Shown here in pieces: positions 47,228-61,883 of a stretch of DNA of 64,000 nucleotides. Every line of letters starts with the position of its first letter. Position 1 is the stretch's first letter. The notes below the pieces were generated by a model. The model searched no databases. It saw nothing but the letters and a program-made list of their open reading frames with translations, and was not told the DNA's origin. The stretch comes from Rhizopus arrhizus (lineage: Eukaryota > Mucoromycota > Mucoromycetes > Mucorales > Rhizopodaceae): the NCBI GenBank assembly GCA_024220505.1, contig JAKZZE010000006.1:496001-560000 (forward strand), read 5' to 3'. Made by a program: the position numbers and the translations under genes.

Positions 47228-49218
47228 TTTCTAATTTAAATAAAATTAATTAAACCTTTTTTAATATTTCAAGATTAACAAACCTATTTAGTTTCAACAA
47301 AAAAAAAAGGAGGACGAGAAGGAAGAAAAAAAAAAAGATCTTGAAGAAAAAAAAAAAAAGACGACCTTTGAAAAAAAAAAAAGTTTTCTAATTTTTTTTT
47401 TCTTTTTGATCACTGCACGGATTTCCTTTCCCGCATTGAAACGCGAACTTTTACTTTTTGAAAAAGAAAAAAAAAAAAAAAAAAAAACTACGTCATCATC
47501 AATGAAATATACCTCAGCCTTTTTTTTAACAATAAAAGAAATAAAGGATGCACAAAGAATCCAATAAACCACAGAATGACTTTTCTTTATTTCTATTGAA
47601 AAATACCTTACTTTTTTTGTCCACTGTTTCTTTTTTTAAATAATAAAAAATTAAGGAAGGGGGGATGAAGCAAAAGGCCGCAGTTGGCTATGTCGGACTT
47701 GACAGTGGTAAGACTGGTGCTTATTCTGATGATAGTATAATATGTTGAGACAAACCCTTCATCAAAAAGAAACATGGATAGATCAATAGCTAATGGTCTC
47801 TCGAAACACATAGTCTCTAAATGATTGTTTGTCACTCACTTTGCCGTTGCTTCATTCTGACAAATTTTTGCTTTTTGAGAGAACGCTACAAACCGTTGTC
47901 TATAATGAAAAGTCAAAAAGATCAACCCAATAAAGTACTGATACTCTTTGCAGTCATTTTATCTTTAATATTCCAGCAGCAGAATGTTTTCTTTTGGGGT
48001 GCTAGTCATTTCCCTAATAAAACCCGAATTATTTCTCCTTACTTTGTTTCCTTCTAACGTATTCCGTCCCTTGCTTTGTAGATTATCTTTTACTCCTTGG
48101 TGTTGACAGCAATTAATTACAAAACATGTTTATATTAATTATCATCCTAACGAAAATGGTATAGCTAAAAAAAGGATATGACAGCAATCAAGGCAGATTT
48201 TATTTTATTCTTACTCTAATCAACAAGTAAAGAAAGCAAACTTAAATGTCACTTTAAGCTCCTATGCATTCACTCTGAGCCATCCCACTGCTTAAGATGC
48301 TTTGTGTCAATAGTGAACAAAATAACCTACAAAAACAAAAAATGATCATTTCATTTGAGGCGAGAAAATCTGGTTGCTTGCAAAAGTAATCCAAAAGAAT
48401 CTACCAATAAATTTGCTTATTTTTGAAAACAATGTCACAATGGGAGAAATGAGCATTAAAAATTCAATTGCTCATCTGCTGATCAACACAATATATTATG
48501 TGGAATACGTATGTATCAATGTATTTGTTATTTGATTATCAAAAAGAACAGCAGAAATCATAAACTGTCTTGGTTTTTAAAGCGACACAAGTATCTTTGT
48601 TGTCTGCAATCTAGACCCTTCAGATTACTTTGATTTTGCAGTGAGCACTTTGATTGGCCCTTCAAAGTATTTAATTATACAAGCCATGAATTAATGTAAT
48701 GAATAAGGATACTCAAATAGAATATATTTAGTCTTTGAATGCTTGGACTTTAATGACATTATGATTTATTTCTTGATAAAGTTGCTTAATGAACCTTATA
48801 AAATAGTTATAAATAGAAAAAAGCATGACGCTGATGACAGAAGTTTATTCTAAAATAGGAAAGTGTGATCAGTGCGAGCTCATCAATATTCAAAAACTTT
48901 ATTGGGTATATTCTTACTATTTTTTTTTTTTTCTTTAAACTTTAGGAATAAAAGAAGCTTGTATAGAATAAAGTGATTTTAAGTTTTATAAAAGAAAGTG
49001 ATACGTAAAATTTACATCATTTGTTTAAATATTTTTTACTTTAACCAAACAGTGAAGATCTTTCTGGAAAGAAGAAATGACGTTGAAACTTTGATTTATT
49101 TAGTCAAGTGTTATTTGTTACTGAAAATAGACAGCATGATTTATAAGAATGAAAAAGGATATATAAAGACAGTTGAACCCTAACGTTTGAAGTATTAAAA
49201 TATTCTTCTACTTGACAA
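47228..49218. other. 2-kb intergenic region
   Basis: Upstream of importin beta and of the lipocalin-like gene. The part 47290-47500 is dense in A and T runs. No coding frame with a known motif was found. A TATA-like gatatataaag lies at about 49157-49167, some 50 bases before the next ATG. Confidence 0.55.
49157..49167 (+). promoter_or_regulatory. TATA-like box of the lipocalin-like gene
   Basis: gatatataaag about 55 bases upstream of the ATG at 49219. The same arrangement is seen before the LysM gene. Confidence 0.45.
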
Positions 49219-50091
49219 ATGAAGTTCCTTGCCACTCAGTTTACTGCTGCATTATTTGCCATCTCTTCTATCTCTAGTGCTGCAATTATTGCTAGAGATG
49301 ATCTTTCTGCTACCCCTCAAGCACAAAATGAAACTGTATCCCAGTATCCTAATTCTACGGACATTGGTGTCCTTAATGGCACATGTAGGTCTTTACTTGC
49401 TTACATGACAACTTAAATTCTAACTCTTATGTTCACCACAGGGTACCTAACAGGTGTCACATCTAACGTTTGGGAAGCATACCAAACCCTTTCCCAAAGA
49501 ATGAATGTCCAGGTTGACTGTCTTCAAGTTACTTTTAACAGTACTTCCAACTCTACTCTCGATGCAATTGGTTCTGCTTTCTTGAATCAAACAACCGTCG
49601 GTAGAGGCTTGAACGCTACAGCCGCAGCTGCTTTCTTGCTGCAACCTCCTACAAGTGACCTCAATGTGTCTGCTCATGACCTTTCATGGTCAGCCTATGT
49701 TTCTCAAGTCTTTGTAAATAAAGATCAGTGGGACAACATCACAAATCAAGGTCAAAGCGACCAGAATGCAACTGAAAGCGGCAGTATGGCTGTTCCTGGT
49801 ACTGAAACGATGCAAGCAACCATTAATACTCGTTTAATTGATTCTAATGCTCAACCTGGTACAAACGACTCTACTAGCTTTGATACTTTCTTTATCTGGG
49901 GTTCCCATGCTCAATCTACGACTGATCGTAGTTCCAAGCGTGATGATCAAGATGATATATACGGTGTTGTTCTCTCCAGAAACCCTTCAGTTAGCCAAGA
50001 TACCTTCAATAAGACTTTGTCTTTGATGCCTTCTGCTGTCAACAATGTTTCCATTGTCTTATTGGAAGATTCTTGCAACAAGCAACAATAA
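49219..50091 (+). CDS. Secreted, heavily N-glycosylated lipocalin-like protein
   Basis: Two exons (49219-49384, 49442-50091), 271 residues. A signal peptide (MKFLATQFTAALFAISSISSA) comes first. The join across the intron creates LNGTWYLTGVTSNVWEAYQ, which has the Gly-X-Trp-Tyr signature of the first lipocalin strand. Near the C-terminus YGVVLSRNPSVSQDTFNKTL resembles the last strand and helix of lipocalins (LSR-P motif), and the protein ends with Cys in LLEDSC. About 13 N-glycosylation sequons are present. SSKRDDQDD just before the last strand contains a Lys-Arg site that Kex2 could cut. A hydrophobic-ligand carrier role is inferred from fold resemblance. No fungal protein of this name comes to mind, so the call is tentative. 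Confidence 0.7.
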
Positions 50092-50407
50092 GACTTTACT
50101 GATTTATAGCCACACACATATTCTATCAGAATTTTTTTTATCAGTTTTACTTTTTATTCTTTTGTTATTGATTATTATTAATAAGTTCATTATTAAAATA
50201 TTGCTTACGATGCACACAATTAATTTTGCTCAAGTCTATTTAAAATGCTACAATGAATCAGTTGTATATATATAATTATTGATACACGCCCATAAATAGA
50301 CACAGACGAATGCTGTATTATTTTAACAATTATAAAAGTGTTTATTCTTAAAACTTTAAAAGTATATATACAAAAAATGGGGGTCTTTTTCCTTTTTTTC
50401 TTTAAAT
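50092..50407. other. Convergent intergenic region
   Basis: 3' flanks of the lipocalin-like gene (plus) and ADE5,7 (minus). AT-rich, nothing recognised. Confidence 0.5.
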
Positions 50408-53625
<3,218 letters not shown>

Positions 53626-56600
53626 TTATTGTACTAGAATAAGAGGTGATAATTGAGTTTCCCAACTTCCTTCGCTTGAGGGATCGGATAATAACTTTAA
53701 GGCCTTCCATCTTAAATAATAGGATCCGTTACTGAGAGGTTGCAACTCACTGATGTTGTCACTTCCTAAAGGAACCACAGTGGCGTTCCAACGATCTATA
53801 AAAATGTATCCATCTAAGGTGTTTCGCGGCACGAATCGATCATCGGAGGCTGTACCAATCGTTTGCAGGTTTTCGTCCAAAACCTCAGTCTTGATACGGG
53901 CTGTGCCTGTCAGTAGACGATAGAGAATAGATATTTCAGAGGAGGATTTGTTATTTCTATCGATCAAAAGCGTTTGTTTGATTTCGTCATTATCGCCTTT
54001 TATTTTACTAATCATATGTAGCTCACTTCCTGCTATGACTCTTGGAAAACCCGCAGCAAAGATAGGAGCTTCACTCAGAGAGCCTTGAACGCCTATGTAG
54101 GGAACGTGAATTGTCTTGAGCGTCAAATTACTTTGTGGTCTGAATCTTATGTAGCCGCCATATATCGGAAACGGTTCATCCAAGCTTTCTCCTTGGATGC
54201 TTAGCATCTGTACTGTGATATTGGCTGATTCGCCTGGTGCTAGAGTAATATTCGTAGGTGATAATTCTAAATTAGCAGTGATGTGCTCAGCAGTCGATTT
54301 GGATGGGGAAAGGGGAATGAAATGCTGGTTCCTAGTAAAGAAAGGAGCAAGGCTCAAGCCTGCCTCATGGGATATCTCGAATGATACTGTTTCTTTGCTA
54401 GGATTAGAAATAGTGAGAGTTTGTGTTTTAATGTTGTTCGTATCATTAAAGCTTATATGGCCAGGCGAAATATGGATAGATTGATTAATCGCGTCAAACA
54501 CTATTAAGAAAGGAATAGAAATAAGTTGCGCATGATTTAAATTTTGTGTTTTTGAATATTTCAGCTCTTCCTTTTAAATATTTTACCTTGTATCAACCCA
54601 GCGCCCTGGCGAGCTGGATTTTCAAACAGGGAGCCTTGCATGATGGGCTGAGCATAGTTCTGGAAATGTTCTTTGATAAAAGTATGCGATTGACTCTTTC
54701 CTTGAGCTTCTAAAAACAATGCGAATGCTCCAGTAACAAAGGGCGCTGCCATAGATGTACCAGAAAGTACACCATATCCACCATCAACCAAAGGCAAAGT
54801 AGAGAATATAAAGCCACCAGGTCCTGCAATATCAGGTTTTAGACTAACATCGTACAGTGGACCTACACTTGAAAACAGCGAGACTTGATTGCTAGTTGAT
54901 AATTTCTGAGGCGTTAACACCATTTTAGACACTATCTCTATACCATCCTTGTAGCTTTCAATTTCATTTAGCTGTTTCTTGATTGCTTCACCAGCATTCA
55001 TGGAAATGGAAATGATTGGAATGTTTGCATTATATGTTCTCGGCCTAAAAGACTTCTTTGATTGATTGTCGTATACTACAACAGCAGAAGCTCCGAGCTT
55101 TTGAACAGTTGAAATTTTTTCATCTAGTGTACATTTTCCTGTTTGAACGAGGACAATATGACCTTTAATACTTCGATCAGGTGCAGTACCATCGCAAGCG
55201 TCATTTAAAGATGTGTTTTCAGTATAAGCAACTAACTTTCCTTCAAGAAAAGAAGATGTACTTGTTGATAACATGTAAGCTAAATTAAATAGCTATCTAG
55301 ATCATTATCTGTACGTGTATACATCAATAACTTACGATAATTCTCTCCATTTTTGGTTTGGAAGGCTTGCGTCAGAACATATGCATTATCTGTCGAAGCA
55401 ACTGACACGGTGCTTGTTCCTGATCCTGGTGCAGATATATAAAAAGCCCCATCGTTTCCTTCATTTCCGGCAGCAGCAATGACTATCTTATAAAGTTTAA
55501 AAAAATAAGATCATATATTGTTTTCATCATACCAATCGAGCCTTTTTCAGATACTCTATTAGCAACAATAGAGGTAGGATCATCTGCCCAATTACTAGGT
55601 GTTCCTAAGCTAAGATTGATAATATCGCAGCCTGTTCATAATGATGATTTGTTTATATTAAAAAAATATAAATTTCTTTTCTACCTGCTTCATGTGCGCT
55701 AATTAGCGCTTTGATAACGAGATCATTTGATGTTGAACCATCACAACCAAATATTCTCCATGCACCAAGTGTCACTTGTGGAGCGATACCTGTGAAATTC
55801 TATATTCTATGTAAGTGACCATTTTAGGGTCATGTTCATGCGCTTACTAGAAATTCATCATTAGCAGCAATAACACCTGCAACGTGAGTTCCGTGACCTG
55901 TAAAAAGGGCGAACGTCTCATTAAAGCAGTAATAGCATATTGTTGATATTTACCGCTTCCGTTTTCACATGCATCCAAAGGCGTATCTTTTTCAGACCTC
56001 GAAGTAGGATCTGTAGAAACAAAATCATCACCCACCAAATCATATCCATATCTCACGGGGAATCCGACACCAAATCCACCGCCAAATGCCGGATGACGAT
56101 AATCAATTCCTGATGCCGCAGATGAATTAGTGAAGAGCAGCGTATAGCTAGAGTGTCATCTTTTACCTGAATCGATAATTCCAACAACAATGTTTTTCCC
56201 AGTAAGCTTCAAATCTTTATGTACTTTGTCAACCTGTGTTATCGCATGAGTAAAGGGCAATGGTGATTCATTCTCGGGGATGTTAATTTTTGGTAGTCCA
56301 ATGTTTCCGCTCATATTGTAAGCCAACATATGAGAATGACGCTGTACTGCAGGCCGTGAAATTTCAGTAACTGGATAAATGTGTTTCACTTGATGACTTT
56401 CTATTATGTTACGTAGAATGACATGCTCGACCATCTCTTCATCTCGATTTATTTGCATTTCCTCTCTTTTCCTAAATTGTTTCCCATTGTTTTGAAAGCA
56501 AATAGAAACGCCTCTAAAAATAGCTGACGAAGAGCTGTAATCCTGGGCAATATTCATTTTGACACGCATGCCTATACGTGGCGCACTTTTAAGAACATCT

Positions 56601-56827
56601 TTTTCTACTTTATTTACAAATTCCAATGACGATCCACGATAATGTTCATCAAATTCGATAATATATCTTCCTGGGATAATGTTGCCCAAGTTGCTAGGCT
56701 TGAATTTTGGGTCTTTCATGATTGCTTCTAATCTGTCAATTTCATCAAATGTACCACTCTCTGTTTTGACTAGTGCAGGCGCAAACAAGACCGATAGAAA
56801 CACACTTGCCAAAAAGAATGATTTCAT
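53626..56827 (-). CDS. Secreted subtilisin-like serine protease (S8) with PA and C-terminal beta domains
   Basis: Minus strand, about eight exons, roughly 850-900 residues. It starts at ATG 56827 with signal peptide MKSFFLASVFLSVLFAPALV. An inhibitor-like propeptide follows (NIIPGRYIIEFDEHYRGSS, about 50-70). The catalytic triad is visible: Asp in NIVVGIIDSGIDYRHPAFGG (about residue 219), His in GHGTHVAGVIAAN (about 274) and Ser in GVLSGTSMAAPFVTGAFA; the oxyanion Asn lies in AAGNEGN. A PA-type insert (GHIVLVQTGKCTLDEKI ... ASAVVVYDNQ) sits between His and Ser. The C-terminal 290 residues form fibronectin/Fn3-like strands (TQTLTISNPSKETVSFEIS, LAPGESANITVQM, YGGYIRFRP). This is the fungal minor-extracellular-protease/C5a-peptidase-like group. 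It is likely secreted for protein breakdown. A broken paralogue piece lies directly upstream. Confidence 0.93.
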
Positions 56828-57039
56828 TCTTTGTAAAGGCAAGCGAGGAAGAAAGAAAAAACAAAAAAGAAAAAAAAGGAAATGTTGAAACAGAGTAATA
56901 TAGATGACAAAAATGGAAGGGAGCGTGTTTCGTTAGTTGGAATTGAGATCGTTAGCTCATACTCTGTGTTTGTAGCAATTTCTTTTCAGATTTACTCGGA
57001 TGCGAGATTTTATATCAACATAATGTATCTAGAATTTGT

Positions 57040-57700
57040 TTATAAATTTTGTACAATGATTGCTATCGATTTCCATTCTTCCCTATCATTCTTGTCTTCA
57101 GGATTACCAAAATGCTTTAGGGCGCGTAAAAGCAAATAAAATGTACCATTTTCAGCTTTTACTTCTTTTCTATTTCCAAATAAAAATTCATCCATATCTA
57201 CACTTCTAACTTCATCTAGCAGTGAAATGTATATGCCATTCCATGGGATAGTATATTCAGGTGATTTTTCAAGTGGGCTTTTTGGTATGTATCTCTGTAT
57301 TCCTCTACTCATATACCCGATTACTTTCCCATCTCCTCTCAGTACTTTTACTTATAATCTTACAGCTCCAAATAGTAGACGTAATACAATAACTGGCATG
57401 TTTGCCTGCTTTTCTTTTAAATTGAATATGAATGGCTGCTTTAACTTTTCTGTGGTGTTTCTGTATGAAGCTAAATAAGGATAACTTTCATCAAACAATG
57501 GCGTATCTTTCATTTCTCCCAAAATTCCAAAATAAAATACATTTGTCAAGGCTATATCTGATGTATAATCTCTAATTGAAATGTATCCCCCATACATTTC
57601 GTAAGGAAACATGTACTGATTGAGCCAAGGACTTACTATGCTTGCATTTACTACACCAGTCGATGTAGGTAAAATAGTTATAAATTCTGAGGATAAAATT
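57040..57700 (-). pseudogene. Broken C-terminal fragment of a subtilase paralogue
   Basis: Minus-strand sequence aligns by eye with the C-terminal beta domain of the neighbouring protease. YEMYGGYISIRDY matches YGGYIRFRP, VLRLLFGAVRL matches the ILYRLLTGTARIK stretch, and NGTFYLLLRALKHFG matches NGSYYLRWKALKLLS. Frames 57612-57352 and 57312-57040 are the same reading frame, separated by one in-frame TAA at about 57352-57354. No catalytic residues, signal peptide or start lie upstream. It is the remnant of a tandem duplicate that lost its N-terminal two-thirds. Confidence 0.82.
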
Positions 57701-58146
57701 CAATATTCATATGAACAGCGTTGTTGGCAGTCGACAAAGTAAGTTTTGTATTCATAGTACATGTTTGAATTGAGTATGATAGAGAGATACACAGTCTCTT
57801 CACTAAATGTATGAGCATATTTATAATAACAAGCAAATTCAGATAAGAAAGACAGGGAATAACATAACGTAATAGATTCCAAAGGATATCTATATCCTAT
57901 TAACACAAGTAACAAACACATTTGAACATATCGACTTCCTATGTAATGGTTTAATGTAAATGATCAAGCCTTGAGCCAGAGCGATGCTTTTTTCTAAACA
58001 AAAAATGTCAATTTCAAATAATAAACTACATTATATACGATAGCATATTGACCAAAAGAATTTTGGCACATGTTTTATTCATATACAAGAGAGAAATATT
58101 ATATACAATAGAGAAAGTTGTGAAAAAAATTTCCTCGTTCAACGAT
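57701..58146. other. Intergenic
   Basis: Between the subtilase fragment and the YEATS gene stop. No further subtilase sequence was recognised here. Confidence 0.45.
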
Positions 58147-60733
58147 TTAATGTTTTCTCATTTTAGTGGGTTTAGGCTTAGATCTGTCAGAACGTTGAAC
58201 ATCATCTGCAGACTCCTCTGTGTCATCATCCTCATATTTTCGCTTTCTAGGGCTCTGATCATGACTGGACCCACTACTTTGCTCGTCTCGCTGGTATGTT
58301 TTTCTAGAATGATAATTGTTATCTTCTCTTCTATTTGAATCATTTTCTTCTCGTTGGTAGAGTCTCTTGGGCACTCGGCTTGAAGAAGCTTCATCTCGCT
58401 GATGCACCCTTTTGCTAGGGCTTGAAGAGTAATTGGATTCATCTCGTGATCTTCTTGGACTTAAATTACGGCTTGTCTCTTCACGGTGATACGATTTTCT
58501 TGGACTCTGACTACGACTAGATGATTCGCCTCGATATAGTTGTCTGGCACGACTTTGACCATCATGTCGCGTTTGATTTCTTTCTTGTTGTTGCAGTGAT
58601 TCAGAGACACGATGTCTTTCAGCAGGTCTTGATAATGGACGCTTTTGTGGCTCACGATTTGATGTCGATTGTGTTTCGCTTGCTAATTTAGAATCTTCCT
58701 CATCATCACTGCTTACCAGTTCAAAGTCGCTCAAATGAAAATCGGATGCACGTAGAACGCTTTCTTGACGACCTCGTGAACTGCTTGCTTGTGAGCTCTT
58801 TGATTGTGAACTGGATTGAGAGTTGTTGGGTAGGGTATTTGAGATGCCAAGTAGATGTGTTTCTACTTCGCGTATATAAGGGATGGTATCAGTAAAGTTC
58901 CACATAGCCTGTAATAGGCGGGCGCCAAATGAATAAAGGTTGTAGCCAATAGAACCTAAGAAATCAAGTGAGTCTTATTATGAAAGTACAAATACATTTG
59001 AATATACCATTTTCAATATAGAATTCCATGTCATCAGTTTCATTGGCGACAATTATATCTTGTAATCGTTCATTATCTTGACCTCGCAAAACAGAGATCC
59101 TCATTGCAAGCTGGGCCATATCAATCTATTCATCATATATTAGTAAGCATAGAAAAAATTCGCATCACTATGCTACTTACATTGGGTATATCCCAAGCAG
59201 CTTGGGTTGCAAAGTCAACTTCACCACTGTGGATAAGATGAATGTTTGCTAGATCATGAGGACTATTGACATAATCATTGATTTGATGGGCATCAATATT
59301 AGAGTTATCGTTGCTATTAGTGCCGGATAAACTGTGAGAGTCATTATCAGCAGATGGTGATGATGGAAGAGAACTTGGAAGATGAGTTTCTTGTAGTTTA
59401 GATGATACATAGGGTGTAGGATTGTTGTGCATATTAGTGCTTCTTGAATAAATATTAGTTTGTGCCTTCAAGGGATCCGTAGTAACAGATGGGCGCGTAG
59501 ACTTTGAAGTCGAGGAAGAAGATTTTGATGAACTACGGCGAGAATCGATAGAGGATGCAGCTTCGTTGCGTTTTTTGGATGCAGTGGACTTTGAAGGATT
59601 AGAACGCTTTGGAGAAGTAAAAGATGAATCATCATGAAAGGATTTTTCTTGAGTAAGATCAAAACTTGATTGTCTTGCTGCAGAGGATTGCTTTGATTTA
59701 GCTTTATCTAAAGAAGAATCAGATTTTGTAGACAAAAGCATCTTGTCTGATGATAAGAATTTTCTACTGGGAGTTGAGGCCTTTGATGAGCTTGATCTGG
59801 ATGGTGGCGACGAATCCCTTGAAGAAGTAGATAAAGTAGGTGAAGATACCCTATTAGAGGCAGTTGTTGCTATCTTGGTGGAAGGTATAGACTTGCTAGA
59901 GGAAGATGCGGCCTTTGCAGACGAAGGCGCCTCTTTGGAAGAAGTGGATGATCTTCTAGGAACAGAGGTGGTTCTTGTAGGTGAGCCTATTTTTGCTCGT
60001 GACGAGGCAGAAGAAACGCCATTGGATGTTTGTCTTGCAGTTGCAGAGTTAGAAGAAGGATGTTTGTTTGATGATGAGGAAGTCACACCGGAAGGATGTC
60101 TGTTTGATGATGAGGAAGTCACACCGGAAGTATGTGCCGTTTTAGGAACAGGACGCTGGGTTGTTTTCGTAGGTAGATCTGGGGCAATAGTAGGTGAAGC
60201 AGGCTTCAAAGATAATAAATGAACAAGCTCTGCTGATGCATTTGGAAATTCGATTTTTTCAATTACTGAATAAGTGGGTTGAGCAAAGTTCAAATCGAAT
60301 ACAATAATTTTAGGTGCCGCCAGATTATTTGTAAAGTGGAGCAGAGCACGCAAATCAAACTCACCCCAGCCTTTTTCTTGCAGTAAATAAGGCTCCTTCT
60401 TCATGACTAAAATGAGAAGAAATTAGTTAATCAGATTTGTTATAATCTTAGTATTACTGCTTACTTCTTCTTGGGTTGTCAAAAGTTGGATGAAGGATAT
60501 ATTCCACGTGGTCAAGTATGAGCGATGACTTTCCTTTCACTTCTTTTCCGTCTTCCATAGCAACAAGAGTAACCTGCCAATTCCTCCAAGGATGGCCATC
60601 GCTAGATTGAGCACTAGCACCTCTTATGATGCTGTTGTGGCAAGAAATTTTAAATTCTTGAAACACGCTTGTCTATTAAGAGTTGTTTTTCTTAGTTGCA
60701 TTTTATTGAATGTAAAAGATTGTAACTTACCAT
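58147..60733 (-). CDS. YEATS-domain protein with long Ser-rich linker
   Basis: Minus strand, exons 60733-60731 (start codon only), 60672-60465, 60406-59181, 59125-59008 and 58955-58147, giving 787 residues. The YEATS domain fills about residues 1-115: VFQEFKISCHNSIIRG, HPWRNWQVTLVAM, DHVEYILHPTFDNPRR, then LLQEKGWGEFDLRALLHFTN, which contains the aromatic acyl-lysine pocket region. A Ser/Thr/Lys-rich disordered linker (about 130-460) follows, with a short tandem repeat (SGVTSSSSN(R/K)HP). A conserved-looking helical segment comes next (GYNLYSFGARLLQAMWNFTD), then an Arg/Ser-rich tail ending KPKPTKMRKH. Family role: reads acetylated histone H3, as in AF9/ENL, Yaf9 or Taf14. The linker-plus-tail layout is more AF9/ENL-like than Yaf9-like, but this is inference. 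Confidence 0.88.
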
Positions 60734-61883
60734 GAGGTCAAAGAAGTTGCTTTGTATACTTTTTACAATTAAAAAAACGGATAAAAATAAGAAAAAATAA
60801 AAAAGAGCTTTTTTGTTGAGTCTGTGAATGTTGTATAACAGCTTTAGTGAGGAAAATAAACAACCAAAGTGATAAAAAAAAGGAAGAAGAGAGAAAAAGA
60901 AAGAAACAGCCATTTCTGGTTCCTTTTCTCTGTTTTACTTCCGTAAAGCGGTCACAAACGCGCTTTTGACAATCATACTGAATACTTTTGGTATATTTGC
61001 AAGGTAAAGAAATGTAGTAATATGCATACCAGCACTTTGCCATAGCTCCAAGCTCCCATTGTTCTTATATAATATTAAACAAAGGAAAAAGTGGCGTTAT
61101 TTTGCTCAATCAATGAAAGTTATTAGCCTCAATGAGTTATGGTGATACAAACCGTATTTGTATATGCCATATCCAGATTCTGCTGTATTATTTGCATTGC
61201 ATTTACTGTTTAAGGTATTTCTTTTGTTTCTTTTTTCCAAAGAAAAGTGCATTGTACCAAACAAATATTTGATATTGATATATATCAATCAAATGCTATA
61301 TTAAATTTTCTCAAAAAAATGTAACTTTCATTGCGTATACTATCAATTGAAGCTTCAAAATTATATACACAAGTATATAAAAAGCACAATATCCCTCCTT
61401 TCAACAGATGAAACAACATAGTTCAAATATGCTTTAGATCTACGCACGAGGATGTTGCATATCGATATTCGCAGTCTAAACATATTTGATTATGTGAAAA
61501 AATGCATCTTAACAACTATAAAAATATTAATATAAACAATCATACGCGTATTATTACATTGGAAATTGCTTCATATCCTTTTAAGTGTTTTTATGTAACA
61601 AAGTACAGGAAATAAACAAGAAAAAAAAAAAAAAAAGAAAAGCTTTAAAAAGTATAATGGACTTGAACTACTCTTTTATAGAACAAAGTTTTGTTTTTTT
61701 GCTCATGTTTATCTTTAGACAATCATTCTGATGCTATAGGATCTCCTTTTGACATTTTAATAAAGTATAATGTAATGTTTATAAACTTTAAAGTCTGAGC
61801 ACACGGCGATCATTCTGTTTATAAGGAAGTTAGAGTAACTAAAAAGGCATAATTTATATACTGTTCCACATTGACATTATTTA
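60734..61883. other. Intergenic
   Basis: 5' flank of the YEATS gene and 3' flank of RTF1. AT-rich with an A16 run near 61620. No gene seen. Confidence 0.5.

Noticed and set aside
47294..47572. Phe/Ser/Lys-rich minus-strand frame
   Set aside because: Translation of A and T homopolymer runs upstream of importin beta.
56828..56842. Start of the subtilase at 56842
   Set aside because: That codon is TTG; the ATG at 56827 directly precedes a good signal peptide.
59743..60222. Acidic 159-codon plus-strand frame
   Set aside because: Antisense of the Ser-rich YEATS linker; composition is explained by that strand.
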